From Cryptomeria japonica (Eukaryota > Streptophyta > Pinopsida > Cupressales > Cupressaceae): a stretch of 64,000 nucleotides of DNA. Shown piece after piece: positions 46,174 to 58,404 of this stretch (position 1 is the stretch's first letter; every line of letters begins with the position of its first letter). The notes beneath the pieces are model-generated. The model made no database searches. It was given only the letters and a program-made list of their open reading frames with translations, and was not told the origin of the DNA. Position numbers and translations under genes: made by a program. The stretch spans positions 418,958,757 to 419,022,756 of the forward strand of contig NC_081415.1 of assembly GCF_030272615.1 (NCBI RefSeq), written 5' to 3'.

Positions 46174-48846
46174 TTTGTTTGCAAGTTTGTTTTTGAAGTT
46201 GATTGAAGATGATGATGAGTTGTTTGATGAAGGATGGATGATGTTTGGTGGATTGTGTTGTATGTAGGTCCCTAGCACTCTAAGGTAAATGTAACCCAAA
46301 TTCCTTCTTTAAATTGCTTGCTTGTTTTGGATAAGATTGGATGTGATAAGGTGCAGAGAAATCTGAGATGTGTTACAGATTTAACTACCTAGTAATGAGA
46401 GGATTCACTCATGAACTAGTTTTAACCTGCATAGATGTGTCTCTTAGGATGAGCTTATCCTAGATGTAGAAACAATCTAAAAAGTGATGTGATGTGTTTG
46501 ATTTCAAGTAATATCTAAAAAGGAATCTTGGGACAAGAACCTCTTAATGTTTTGAGAGTTTTGGGATGGATTGATGATGAAGTGATGATGTATGAATGAA
46601 ATGATGGATGAAAATGTTTTCAACTTTAATAAAAACTTTGTGTTACAAATGGAACAAACTCTACTTCTTCCCTTTCAGGCGTTGGTGGCACTTCTCGAGC
46701 TGTGTTGTAGGTGATACAGATGTTTGGGAAGAAGTTGGGATTAATCTTTCCTCCTTGATTTTGTGATAACTCAAAGCTCTATATTGCATAAAAGCTCTGC
46801 GGTTCAATGATTCTGAATCAAACTCGTTTGTTTTACCTTGAAGGTATAGACGCATGCGATGTAGAAAGACTCTATGTGAGACAAAGATTTGTCTATTGAG
46901 ATAGAAGAAGTTCCTCCTTTTGATCAAAGCCTTTGAGCTTAATGGTCTCCTTTTCAAGTTGATATTCTGATGACACTTCTTCTTTTGCAAGATGTGAAGA
47001 ATGGTCATAAAATTTGTCTCTTTGTTGTTTGCACTTTGTTTTTGGTATTTTTGTTTGTTTTTTAGAAATGTTGGATGAATACTATGTTTTTGGGATTGAT
47101 TTTCTGATTTTTCTTTGACAAGAAAACAAAGCAAGCACACAAACACAAGAATGTTGCCTCAAAGGCACAAATGAGTATGGGTCTAGATCAACCCAATCCT
47201 TGGACTTGTATATGACCCTTCCTTTAGATTTATTTTAAAGTGTATTTCCAAAGCCTGAAGTCGGCTCAATTTGCACTAGGTCTGTAAAACGAACACACTT
47301 CAAACACTTTTTATCCCTAAGGTCAAATGGCCAGTTGTGATAAATTTAGCCCACATCTTGATATTTCTTCGACTTTGGTACTACATACCTTATGAATCCC
47401 GCTGTGGCAGGTAAGGATGTGATATACTAAGTCTTGCACAAGCATAACAAATAGATGATCCCTATGATGGGGGAGTCACCACTTTTATCAAGCCACAAGT
47501 GACTTTTCAAAAAGCTATGTTTCTACTCAAGGAAATATGTATGGTGAGTATCTTGGGAGCAAAACCATCTATGCTCTTGCACTAAATTATATCTCAAATA
47601 TCCTCAATCAATAGAACGGGTGGGCTACTACTTAAAGGTGTTTAGTCATGTTCGATATTTTTGGACATAAGTTCATTCTGCAGTGACTCACTTAAGAGCC
47701 TTGTAACTGGTGGTGGGGCCCATTTGTCCTTTCGGCCAGTTACACTGTAGGAACAGCTATACCCAAGGCTACAGCTTTCGCTCTCACCTGATTTCTATAG
47801 CGGCTCGAAGGATTTACTGCTCGAGGTCGTTCCCAAGAGTATCGATCCCTTGGCAGGCCTCTCTTAAAATTATAAAATTTGAGCGTTACTAACACTTTTC
47901 TCTTGCACCTAGGACCACGAGAGCCAAGGGAGAGGATAGTGTGTGTTAGAGGTAGGACCACTCGACCAACTCTTTTGCACAAGTGTGCCAAACACAAAAT
48001 TCACTTGTTCCTTTTAATTTGTCATCGCAATGATTTTCTATCTATTTGGAGATGTTGCTCCAACAATCATGGTGTTCTTTTTAATTTTCAAAGGCAATTG
48101 TTGGAGTAAACTAGAATTTGAAAATCCTGGTCAACTTAATGAAAAACACGTTTGCATGAAGTAAAATTGCTTTAAAAATGAGACAAGTTGATTGTGAATT
48201 TTATTTGCACCAAAAATGGAAGTGTGGATTGTAAGTTTTATCTTGATGCAAGAAATAAAATTTGCCTTGTTGATTTTAAGCACCAAAAGAATTTGTTCCT
48301 AACTTTGCAACAAAAAAATTTGCGTGTTTGTTTTTGTGATTCTTTTTAACTTTGAACAAGTGTGATTCTTTTTTAGAGCTCCAAACGAAAGATATGGTTC
48401 TTTTTAAAACTCCAAATGAAAGTGTAGTTGATTTTAACCCAAAAGGAAAATGAATTTATTTTATCCTAACTTGAAAGACAAAGTTAGCAATATGAACAAA
48501 TTTATTTCCTAAGCTAAAATTGCTAAAAATAATGCTATTGTAGGGGTTAGTTAAAACCTGCACAAAAAATAATTAGTTAGAAAAATCTGCATGTTTTGGT
48601 GGGCTTCTACAAGCCTAAAATTTTTGGTTTTCGGTTACAAGGAATTTTCTTACAACTCTTTGTTACAATAGCTCTACTCTGTGTGAAAACAGAAGTGCTA
48701 TTTAACATGAAAGAGCAACATTATAGACAATAGCGTTAAAGTATCAATTTGCGAAGGTGCTAAATTGAGAAGAAAAATGCAAGAGAATGACCTGTGTGTC
48801 AATTAAAACATTCAAAAGTTAGTAGTCTTCAAAATGATTGCTCTTT
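46174..48846 (-). other. Young Tat 5' leader
   Basis: A 2.7-kb untranslated leader between PBS and gag, unusually long but in keeping with Tat elements. It contains a GC-richer, probably structured part at 47690-47980. One minus-strand open frame of 161 codons (46661-47146, basic, no recognised domain) sits where some Tat/Ogre elements carry an extra ORF, but nothing else supports it as a gene. Confidence 0.6.
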
Positions 48847-48866
48847 GATTCACGTCGGGTTCACCA
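48847..48866 (-). other. Young Tat primer-binding site (tRNA-Trp-like)
   Basis: The plus strand GATTCACGTCGGGTTCACCA ends in CCA two bases (AA) before the LTR, so the element's minus strand is complementary to a tRNA 3' end over 20 nt. From memory this matches plant tRNA-Trp(CCA). I could not verify the tRNA identity. Element C has the same two-base AA spacer. Confidence 0.75.
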
Positions 48867-48868
48867 AA

Positions 48869-50723
48869 TGATGTCATGGAAATGGGGACAAGGCAACAAC
48901 AAAGTTCAATGTTAATAAGTTAGTTTCAACCATAAAAACAAAACAAAGAACTAAAAACCATTCCAAACATATCAAGAGAGATTTCAAAAAGCATGAAAGA
49001 AGTTTAACAAAATAAAAGAAAGGAGAAGAGCCTCCCTAAGATGCTTCCATGATGCCTTTTGATGCTTCTCCCTTGTTTCTCTCCTCTCCAAGTCCCAAAT
49101 GAGTGTAGCTCTCAGCTTTTAGCACTAGCCATGGATGCCATATGGAGATTCAAGATGGTTGAATATGATAAGCAAATACTATGCAAGAGTAGATAGTGAT
49201 GCTATGAAAAAGCTCTATGCTAATGCCAGTATAACAACAATACTCTAAAATGCTTCTTTTGCTTGAGGAGAAGGGTTCTATTTATAGAAGAAATGGGGAA
49301 ATGAAGGGTTAAGATTGAATGGTTTAATCAAGGGCCGAGTTTGAAAGTTGGGGATCCATGTGCACAATTGGCACCAATAAAATGGTGACAAGTGTCAACA
49401 TAGGATTGGGTTGAGAGAAGAGGTTGGAGGCATTAAAGGCCTGAGAAGACCTCATGGTTATCTAGAAGGTAAGGGTCAAGTCTAAATTAAGATTACCCAT
49501 TGGATTAAGAGTTAATCCAAGGATAAACCTTTGTGCAAATGTTTAAGAGATAATCATGGTCAAAGCATTAATGGCCTGATGAGACCTTTGGGTTGGGTAG
49601 AGGTTGAGTCAAAACAAATGTTTTAACCATGTGGGAGGGTTTGAGGTAACCATTAATGGTTATTGGAGACTTTGGGGATTAAGTGGTTGAAGGTTGAAAG
49701 CCTTCAATGGTTATCAAAGACTTTGAGCCATTTAGTGGTTGAAGGTTGGAAGCTTTCAAAGGTTATCCAAGACTTTGAGACATTTAGTGGTTGAAGGTTG
49801 AAAGCCTTTAATGGTTATCAAAGACTTTTAGGCTTTGAGAAGTGATTCCATTTTGCTTAGGAATGTGACAATAATTAGGGGATGGATTAAGTTAATTAGG
49901 AAGGGGTTAGAAGAATCTAGAAGGGGATTAGATTTTGCAAGTGGATTTGGTGGGTGAGGGAAAATAGGATTTTATAAAAATAAAAATTCATTTATTTCAA
50001 TAAATGTGTGCAAGTTGTATTTGGATAAATATTCAAATAAATATTAATTTATTTAAATGAGAAAAAGGAAGATAAAGCATTAAAATGCTTGAAGACTTTG
50101 AGGGGAACCATTAAAGGCTTGAAGACTTTAAGGAAAACCATTAAAGTCTTAAGAAGACTATAGAAGGAAGCCATCAAGTTTGAAGACTTTAAAGCCATCA
50201 AGTTTGAATACTTTAAGGGAAACCATTAAAGGTTTCAAGTGGGTGAGGATAAATAGGATTTTAAATAAATAATTTATTTAAAATAGTTGTGCAACTTGCT
50301 TTTGTAGGAAAATACAAGTGGGTGGAGGATAAAGGTGTTTTAAATAAATTATTTATTTAAAATAATTGTGCAACTTGCTTTTGTAGGAAAATACAAGTGG
50401 GTGGAGGATAAAGGTGATTTAAATAAATGATTTATTTATTTAAATGTGAGAGGTGGGATTTTGGGGGTTTTAAATAAATATTAATTTATTTAAATGTGAG
50501 AGAAGATTTAATTAAATAAATATGATTTATTTATTTAATTAATGGTCTGAATTTGGTTAAGTGAATTAAATCAAATAAATTGAATAATTTATTTAATTAA
50601 TAGGAGAATAGGGTTAAGATGAATTAATTAAATATTAATTTAATTAATTATTAATTGATGGTTAAATAATCAAATAAATATTAAGTATTCATTTAATTAA
50701 GTGGACAGATTTATGTGACTACA
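48869..50723 (-). repeat. Young Tat 5' LTR
   Basis: This is the 5' LTR because the element reads on the minus strand. It is 1855 bp, the same length as the 3' LTR and without indels between them. It supplies the promoter. GTACT follows at 50724-50728. Confidence 0.95.
49276..49287 (-). promoter_or_regulatory. TATA box of young Tat 5' LTR
   Basis: CTATAAATAGAA on the minus strand. Transcription would start roughly 30 bp to the left, giving an R-U5 part of about 370 bp before the PBS. The same TATA position is conserved in element A's LTR. Confidence 0.7.
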
Positions 50724-50728
50724 GTACT

Positions 50729-51643
50729 TAATGGCAATTGACACTCAATTGGTTGGTTCCAATATGTTGACATTGATGGAAACATGGCAACATGTCCTAA
50801 CTTCATATTTTGGGTTAGTTGTGTACCAATGGGCACTTCACTGACACCGACACTAGCAGGTTAGATAGTTTTCTTTGATTACCAGCAATGCAAGCCGACA
50901 TGGTTTAGAATCAGGTTATTGGTATTGGAGGTCGACATCATTTAGAGATCCGACATCGACAATTGTTTTTTATATTCATGTATTTATGTTGTCCAGCTAA
51001 CATGTATATTCATATTGTAATTATCTTTATAAGTCGACATAAGGCATGATGATTTGTAAGGGGTATATAGGATAGTTGATTAGATCATTTTGTAATGTGT
51101 GTTAGGAAGGAAATAATGAAGGAGATGTGAAATATATGAGAGAGATCATGTATGTGAGGATATTTATGTAAAGGGGTATTCCAGTAAGGGTTTAGGGTTT
51201 CAAACCAAAACAGACAAAGCTTAACCGAAACTGTATTCAGGCCTAGAAGATGCTATCTTTGCAGTTCAATCATTTCTCTGGATTGTAGTCTAGATTTGTA
51301 TGTAGTCATTGAGGCTCCTTTTGTGATTGAGCAATGTGGTCTAGGCTGTAAGCCTTCCTGCAAGTGCAAGCCCCTATATTTTGTAATATCTCTTCATATG
51401 GTCAGTGGATTGATATCGTGGGTCACAAATCCCACTATGGTTTTTCCTCTTTGAGGTTTTCCACATATAATTCTATGTTTTATGGTATTCATTTGTGTGA
51501 TTAGCTTATTGGTTCCTTTACTTCTTTCAATTCTATATGTATCGGCATACTAGTTGGTGTATGTATATTTTAATAAGGTTAAAATTGATCATTCTAGTAG
51601 AACATTGATTCACCCCCCCTCTCAATGTTCTTGGATTCCAACA
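50729..51643 (+). repeat. Sirevirus-like 5' LTR
   Basis: A 915-bp LTR ending GATTCCAACA. It contains CACCGACAC-type repeats near 50845 and a C-run at about 51612-51619. Confidence 0.85.
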
Positions 51644-51645
51644 AT

Positions 51646-51658
51646 TGATATCAGAGCC
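51646..51658 (+). other. Sirevirus-like primer-binding site
   Basis: TGATATCAGAGCC differs at one base from the initiator tRNA-Met site TGGTATCAGAGCC. It is separated from the LTR by AT. Confidence 0.85.
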
Positions 51659-51714
51659 TTGTGCCTTAGAGGAATTTTAACAGCTTGGAGAAGATACTGA
51701 ATCTGGAATCCATG

Positions 51715-52560
51715 GATATGAGTTTGGAGAAGCAACTTGAGGTGGCACTTGAAGATTATGATGTAAAAAGGATGAAGAACTTGTAGCTACAAGATGAATT
51801 GAATTATGCTTAGGAATTCATTCTTGTCCTACATGAGAGGTTGTCATCTGTTCACGATAGGAGGAAGGAACTTTTGCATAATAAGGATAATGATGAGAAA
51901 GATGCACTTATTGAGAGACATCTGAAGTTGAGTCAAGAGAACATGGTTATGAGGAATGAAATGCAAGCTATAACTATGAGGATGTCTAAAGAGATTGAGG
52001 ACCAGAAGAAAAAGGAAGAAAATCTTGTTCTATCTCTGAAGAACAAATTTGAAGAATGTGGAAGGTTGGTTCATGAAAATGATATGTTGAGAACTAATTT
52101 AGTACAATCCCAGGTAATGAACAAGAGCTTGAGAGACAAATGATAATTCTAAGAGATGATTTGACTATAGCAGGTGAGTATAAAGAAAAATTCAAGATTA
52201 ATTCAGCACATCTAGATGAGTTATTGAAGAGACAAAGGCAGAATGGAGATTCCAGTGGACTCGAATTTGAACAAGGACAAAGTTCTGGTACTACAAATGA
52301 AGATCCAAACCATAAGGCACTGGTAAGGCTGTTTAATGCTTATAAATTTTAATGGTAGATGTTTTGTTTGTAATAAATTTGGTCACATGGCTAGGCAATG
52401 TAGAAATAGAGCAAATCAAAACCTTGATTCTACTCCTGGTCACAGTGCAGGTCAAACAATTATATCGGTTTTAGGAAAGTAATTCAAAAGAACAATGTTA
52501 CATGTTATGCATGTAATGAGGTTGGACATATTGCTAAGTTCTATAGAAGAAGAGATCCAT
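51715..52560 (+). pseudogene. gag: Sirevirus-like gag remnant: coiled coil and zinc knuckles
   Basis: From ATG at about 51718 (MSLEKQLEVALEDYD) through stops near 51785 and 51810 to an open stretch 51841-52143 rich in Lys/Glu heptads (coiled coil), then in an overlapping frame 52140-52352 with the HLDELLKRQRQNGDSSGLEF block, the pattern seen before the knuckles of Sirevirus gag (recalled, not checked). A complete knuckle follows, CFVCNKFGHMARQC (about 52361-52402), and a second one with its last Cys changed to Tyr (CYACNEVGHIAKFY, about 52505). The N-terminal gag domain is missing, so this is only the C-terminal half of a gag. Confidence 0.65.
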
Positions 52561-53097
52561 AGGTTGGTAATGAAGGATCAAATGAGAAAGGAAAATAAAA
52601 GGTTAATGAAATCTAGCAAGATCATACCCAGAGATGGGTCAGGAAGATAGAAGAACAATCAGCAGATGGAAATACACTGGTTACTCAACCTGTACAGGAG
52701 GTTGCTCCTACATAAGCAGGAAGATCATCTGATAACTAAGGCAGATGCCTTAGGGGTAGGCAAAATTCATGAAGATGTTGCATATGCCCTAGGAAGAGGT
52801 TCTGGAAGATGTTCTAGACATTGGAGATTCTTATCCGGTATGGAGATGTTTGATCGAGATCTGATATCTTCCACCAGAAGTCATTAATATCAATGACAGA
52901 TTAAGGTTTCTTGGAGGTTAAAAGGATGAATTCACTTTATTTATTATCACTTTGCATTTAGAGTGATTCAGAGTGATTTAGAGGAAGTCTAAGGCAATTC
53001 AGAGCGATTGATATCATCTTGAGCGATTTCACCAGTGATCGGAAGAGGTCTTTAGGGTTTTTCACCGGCAACTATTAACAGGTATTTATCTTCAATC

Positions 53098-56000
53098 ATG
53101 GAAGCGAGATCATCATCTGTACCCATGTTTATTGCAAATCATACTGTATTTGAGGTCAAGGACCATCCTAGGCCGATTTTCAAGAGATATTCGCATGTTG
53201 CTACCCTAGACGATTTGGTTGGCATTTTTCCTCATGTCCCAGAAGGAGGTGTAGGTTGAAGATTTAAGAGCATATATTCATTGTCATATTGAGGATTTGG
53301 GAACGATTGACATTAAGAGCATGTACATGAATGATTTAATGGGAGATTCTGGAAAGATTAAGCCTAAATACCAGCATATTATGGATTTAGGGTTTACCGA
53401 CATTCTGGATATTCCAAAATTTCAAGATGAGATTTTTAGGTATGTTTTGAGGAGAGTACATGGAGAGTTTATCTGGTTGGATAGACAGTATTAAATTTTG
53501 AAAGAGGCCATTAGGACAATCACTGATTTACCACAGGTTGGACAACATTCGAAGAAGAAAGTTTCAAATGATCAGGTCAACAAGATCACCGATGCAACAT
53601 CAGACAAGTGATCAATGAGGATTAGTACTATCAACGACATAGATATCAAATTCAAAAGCATGGTCATCAGTTACAAGGTAACACAATCAAACTGATTGAA
53701 TTTTGTTTATAGCTCCTGCATTTATGCAACTCATAAAATGATGAGTGAGAATGAGAAGTTAGATCTATGTGGTTGGATGTTGGATGAATTGTTGATTAAT
53801 CTAGGAAAGATCAAAGGAGAAAAGAAAGGAACATTCTAGTATGGTACCCTAATTGTCTGTTTAATGTTATTTTTCATCAATGAGACTCTTGGTTTTGGGA
53901 AGATAAAATGGGCATTCGATATCCAGGTAGGGAGACAACTAAAACAATCAATTGCTACATTGGGTAGTCAGAGAGATGACAAAGTATGGGGTTACTTTAA
54001 AGCATTTTCAGAAGGCTATGAATTCTACAGTGATATTTCCAAAGCACATTATTGAGAAGTACTCAACCGACATATGCTTCATGGTCAAGAAAGATAAAAC
54101 TTTGATGGAAGTTGTAAGGCTCTGGAAGATTTGGATTGAGGAAATGGGTTATGAAGTTAATGCATAGATTCTTGATGCTTATGCACAAATGCTAATTGAG
54201 GCACCTATTGATGAAACTGTAAAAACCTTTGGCACTACTAAGAAGAAGAAGCAAGAGGTTGAAACTGAGTTCAACCAGAAGAAGAGAGAGAAGCATGAGG
54301 GCAAGGCAAGTAAATTTTTTGAAAAGGTTTCACAGGACATTAAGGCATTGATTGATGTTGTTCCGGAGAAAGGTAGGAAAAGGAAAGAGCCAAAAATATT
54401 CATTGAGCCAATTGCAGTTGATTCTGGATCGAAGGATGACACACCCTTGGCATTTAAAAGGGTATTAAGGAAGAAAACTGAAGAGACTAAGGTAGAAGCT
54501 AAGAAGCAACCAGTTAGGAAAGTTACTATTAGGGTACCAGCACAAAAAAGAGCACGTAAAGAAACACCTTCAATCCCATCCAGTACTGGAAGGAGAAAGA
54601 AGAAGGATGGCATTGATCTTGCAATTGAATCTGGTAATGTAACTATTATTCCACCAAAGACTTGTACAGAGTTAGCTGATGAAATTACTAAATATGGTAT
54701 GCTAAAGAATGTATAGTTTTATTATGAACATTTAGATAATGATGAACAAAGAGAAGTAGAGGAATCAGTTTTGTTGTATTTGGATATTTATAAGAAAGCC
54801 TTGTTAGAAATTGAAGACTAAATATTGGCACAGTTGTATGAAATTTTAGATGCTAGGAGATTATTAGCAATGCAAGATGATAGGTATATAAAGATTCAAG
54901 AGTTGTTATATGTTTGTGTTTCTATTGCTCTAGAGGAGATGGACAAGACACTTGAGGTTGCAGATAGGAAAATCTTTAACAACAAGCATAGAATAATCAA
55001 TCTTATGGTAGGTAGGGTCAATGAGATAACCAAGGAGACCCACAAGGCATGGGTTAAGTTATTTGAAGGAAACTGTGGTTTTTATACTTCACCGAAACCT
55101 AAGACAGATACTGCAGACATCCCAGTTGAAGGGAAAGGTAAATGTATTATGGGTACTTCACACTCAATTTTGAAAAATATTAAGATAGTGGATATTGAGC
55201 CCCCGATAGATACAAATGTACAGGAAAATGTTGAGATACTGGTAGATACAAAGAGTGTAAATATTGATAATGTACAGGTTACTAATGTTCAGGACAATTG
55301 TCCTCCGAATCAGATTGTATAGGATGAGGTTACAGTTCCTAGGGAGAAACTGACAGTTACTGAGACTGCACCAAGTGGCAAAGCCATCGGTGCAAGTGAG
55401 GAAGCTATAAAGGTTAAACAATCAGAGGAGAAGAATGGGGAATTCGGCAGGGAATCGGTAATCAGCCCATCATTGTTGTCAATTGACACCTTGTAGGCTG
55501 AAAAGAAAAACATAACGAAGATGAGTTCTACTAAACTCATGATGATGGTTGCACAAAAAATGATGCAGCAATCTATGGATAAAGGTTTTATTGATCAGTC
55601 TATCACTGTTTTGCATAGACTAGTCCTGGAGTGCAAGTTTGACAAAGAAGCAAGGTCATCCAGAAAGCTTAAGATAATCATTGAACACATTTCAAAGGAT
55701 TTTCAGTATTTACAACAAATATCAAACCGACAAGCACTGGAGAGGTTCACATAGGCAAAGAGAGATACATTTGATCAAATGATTGAGTCTGAGAGGAAGG
55801 ACATTAATGATAAGTTGAAATTGATTGATAATTCATTGAGGTAGTGTACTAATATTTATAGAGTATGTAGTAACACAAGTTTACTCATAGTTGAGACAGA
55901 TAAAAAGATTGAGAATATTCAGGAGGACATTGCAGGTATAGCCAATTCTTTTGATGGATTGAATTCATTGACTACATCTATTGATGGTCAGATTTTGATT

Positions 56001-56276
56001 TTGGAAGCCCAATTATTTGCTCTTGAGAGGGAAAAAGATAAAATCATAAGGAGAGCCAGAAGTCTTAGAGATTTGGTGAGTCCTTGGTTGGATTCATTAA
56101 GTGTACATAAGGAGTATATAGATATGGTTAATAAGCCCACACCAACAGAGCTTAATGAGAAAGAGTCATTTGCCCATATGCTAAATGGACTTGTATCTAT
56201 TTCCGACACTTTCAAATTAGGCTGGGATACCTATCTAGAGATTTTGGAGAAGGCCTATCCAGATATTTTAAAATAA
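53098..56276 (+). pseudogene. Large unknown cargo ORF of the Sirevirus-like element
   Basis: About 1,060 codons beginning with ATG at 53098 (MEARSSSVPMFIANHTV) and ending with TAA at 56276, reconstructed across two frameshifts (near 53253 and 53990) and around ten in-frame stops. Open pieces are 53297-53494, 53864-54055, 54189-54716, 54825-55322, 55521-55754 and 55959-56276. The N-terminal third is globular. The middle (54240-54620) is very Lys-rich with RKRKEPK and KKRARK-like nuclear-localisation-type stretches, and the C-terminal part is predicted coiled coil. I do not recognise the family. It occupies the place of pol or of the envelope-like ORF of Sireviruses. An env-like origin is possible, as is a captured host or transposon gene. 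Confidence 0.5.
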
Positions 56277-56378
56277 ATTCATCTTCGGTAAGGTATTTTG
56301 GGACATATTCATTGTACAGTCTTTCATTGTTTGTCCTGGTTTTTGGTACTTTTTGGTATTTTTGATGGCATTGATATC

Positions 56379-56592
56379 AAAGGGGGAGAGATATTGATGT
56401 GAAAAAGAAAAAAATGGAGTTGTATACATTAGGGGGAGTATAGGTTAAAGATCTTTAGGAGATATGGAGGTATGGAGTATTTTGTATTGATGGATATTCA
56501 GCTCAAGGGGAGTAGGCTCATGATGTAACCGACAGATGGAAACCATGATCATTTTTCACATGAGTGTTGCCATCAATGCCAAAGGGGGAGAT
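56379..56592 (+). other. Multiple polypurine tracts before the 3' LTR
   Basis: AAAGGGGGAGAGA (56379-56391), AGGGGGAG (56431-56438), AAGGGGAG (56515-56522) and AAAGGGGGAGAT (56581-56592), the last adjoining the LTR. Repeated polypurine tracts in this position are a known feature of Sireviruses and support the lineage call. Confidence 0.75.
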
Positions 56593-57503
56593 TGTTGGCA
56601 ACTGATACTCAATTGGTTGGTTTCATTATGTTGTCATTAATGGCAACATGGCAACATGTTCTGGCTTCATATTTTGGGTTAGTTGTGTACCGGCAAGCAC
56701 TTCATAGACACTTCACCGACACCGACAGGTTAGATAGTTTTCTTTGATTAACAACAATGCAAGTTGACATGGTTTAGAATCAGGTTATTGGTATTGGAGG
56801 CTGACATCATTTGGAGATCCAGCATTGGCAATTGTTTTTTATATTCATGTATTTATGTTATCTAGCTGACATGTATATTCATATTGTAATTATCTTTGTA
56901 AGCTGACATAAGGCATGATGATTTGTAAAGGGCATATAGATCAGTTGATTAGATCATTTTGTAATGTGTGTTAGGAAGGAAATAATGAAGGAGATGCAAA
57001 ATATATGTGAGGATATTTATGTAAATGGGTATTCCAGTAAGGGTTTAGGGATTTAGACTGGAACAACTAGAGCTTAACATGAACTATATTCAGGCATAGA
57101 AGATTCTATCTTTGCAGTTCAATCATTTCTCTAGATTGTAGTCTGGATTTATATGTAGTCAGTGAGGCTCCTTTTGTGATTGAGCAGTGTGCTCTAGGCT
57201 GTAAGTCTTCTAGCAAGTGCAGGCCCCTATATTTTGTAATATCTCTTCATATGGCCAGTGGATTAATATTGTGGGTCACAAATCCCACTGTGTTTTTTCC
57301 TCTTTGAGGTTTTCCACGTATAATTTTGTGTGTTATGGTATTCATTTGTGTGATTGGCTTATTGGTTGCTTTACTTCTTTCAATTCTATATGTATCGGTA
57401 TACTGGTTGGTGTATGTATGTTTTAATAAAGTTAAAATTGATCATTTTGGTAGAACATTGATTCACACCCCCCCCCCCCTCTCAGTGTTCTTAGATTCCA
57501 ACA
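56593..57503 (+). repeat. Sirevirus-like 3' LTR
   Basis: A 911-bp LTR, TGTTGGCA to TTCCAACA, with a C-run at about 57469-57479 that is longer than in the 5' copy. GTACT follows. Confidence 0.9.
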
Positions 57504-58404
57504 GTACTTGCCCAAGGTGCCTGTTTGCCAAGTTTTCACTAGTGAACAAAATTATATTTCCTTACTTTTTTCTAATTTTTTCGCTTTTTTCTTTTTTTTC
57601 TCTTTTTCTCATTTTTTTCATTTCTTTTTTCACTTTTTGATTTTTTTTTTTTAAATTTTTGGAAGATAATGAATACATGATAGGAAGACTTGAGAATCAA
57701 GTTGTTCTCTAGATAGTACTCTTGAAAGATGTTCTATAGCGAACCATGGCTATTGAAGGTATGCTCAAAGATGTTGATAGGGTGATGGTAAATGGAGTTT
57801 AAATGGATGATAAGATGGAAAGGTTATAAGGATTTATGCAAAGGATTGGATAAGAGGGATGGAAGGATAGAACATAGGTGTTGGATAATGGATGGGATGT
57901 TGGAAGATTTATGTAGGAGTGGATGGAAATATCGGCAAAGTCAACATTGGCACACACCTTGAGGGGTGATGGAATGAGGGAGGAATACTGCATTTTGGAG
58001 TTTGAAGTTTTGATGGAAAGGTTGACGTGGATTTTGTGACATAAGGAGTTAAAGTGGATGAAGGAGGTGATAGAGGTTTTAAGATATTGGATGTGGGAGA
58101 AGCCTTTGGGGTAGAAAACTTGAATGCCAAATTAGATTTTTCTTTAGTGTGCAAGTCTTGTACGAGTGACTTGGGAATCCACATGGTTCTTGATTTTTCA
58201 TTTTTTGTTATACTTTAGAATGCATTGCCTTAATGTAAGACTTAGGAAGCCATACAAAATTTGACTTTTCTTCTTTTTTTCTGGGCCTTTGTGGCCTTTT
58301 GGACATTTCTTTTTCTTTTTGGATCAAATTTTTCTTTGTTTTTGCATGTCGATTAGATGAGGTGTTGATCCTTTGATTAATGTGGATTTTTGAATATTGG
58401 AATT
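57504..58404. other. Element C spacer, right fragment
   Basis: It resumes C's spacer after the GTACT insertion site: GTACTTGCCCAAGGTGCC, then TTTGCCAAGTTTTCACTAG, matching the spacer near 38697-38735 in the young element. It is followed by a T-rich run (57560-57660) as in the other copies. No gene is supported; frames at 57799-57993 and 57909-58184 (-) are weak. Confidence 0.6.

Larger units (their letters stand above)
34593..50723 (-). mobile_element. Complete young Tat-lineage Ty3/gypsy retrotransposon, 16,131 bp
   Basis: Both LTRs are 1855 bp (34593-36447 and 48869-50723, offset 14,276), start TG, end CA, and differ at one position seen by eye (35570 C versus 49846 T). They are flanked by GTACT on both sides. 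On the minus strand the order is 5' LTR, PBS, a 2.7-kb leader, gag, protease, linker, RT, RNase H, archaeal-type RNase H, integrase, a 2.3-kb spacer, PPT and 3' LTR. The second RNase H before integrase identifies the Tat lineage. Gag-pol is one frame of 2434 codons (46173 to 38869) with four internal stops and no frameshift. No antisense PMD ORF is present, unlike elements A and B. Confidence 0.95.
50729..57503 (+). mobile_element. Sirevirus-like LTR element without pol, TSD GTACT
   Basis: LTRs at 50729-51643 and 56593-57503 are clearly homologous but diverged (dozens of substitutions and several indels). The 5' LTR has lost the terminal TG (now TAATGGCA, versus TGTTGGCA in the 3' LTR). GTACT flanks both ends (50724-50728 and 57504-57508). 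The interior holds a gag remnant with zinc knuckles and a large unknown coding region, but no protease, integrase or RT. Several polypurine tracts before the 3' LTR and the gag C-terminal pattern point to the Sirevirus (SIRE/Maximus) branch of Ty1/copia. Confidence 0.8.

Noticed and set aside
46661-47146. 161-codon minus-strand frame in the young Tat leader, possible extra ORF1
   Set aside because: The position would fit the extra ORF of some Tat/Ogre elements, but there is no recognisable domain and no counterpart in element C's leader. I mention it only within the leader.
57469-57479. Long C-run as a regulatory or structural signal
   Set aside because: A shorter C-run is at the same place in the 5' LTR; the length difference is typical slippage.
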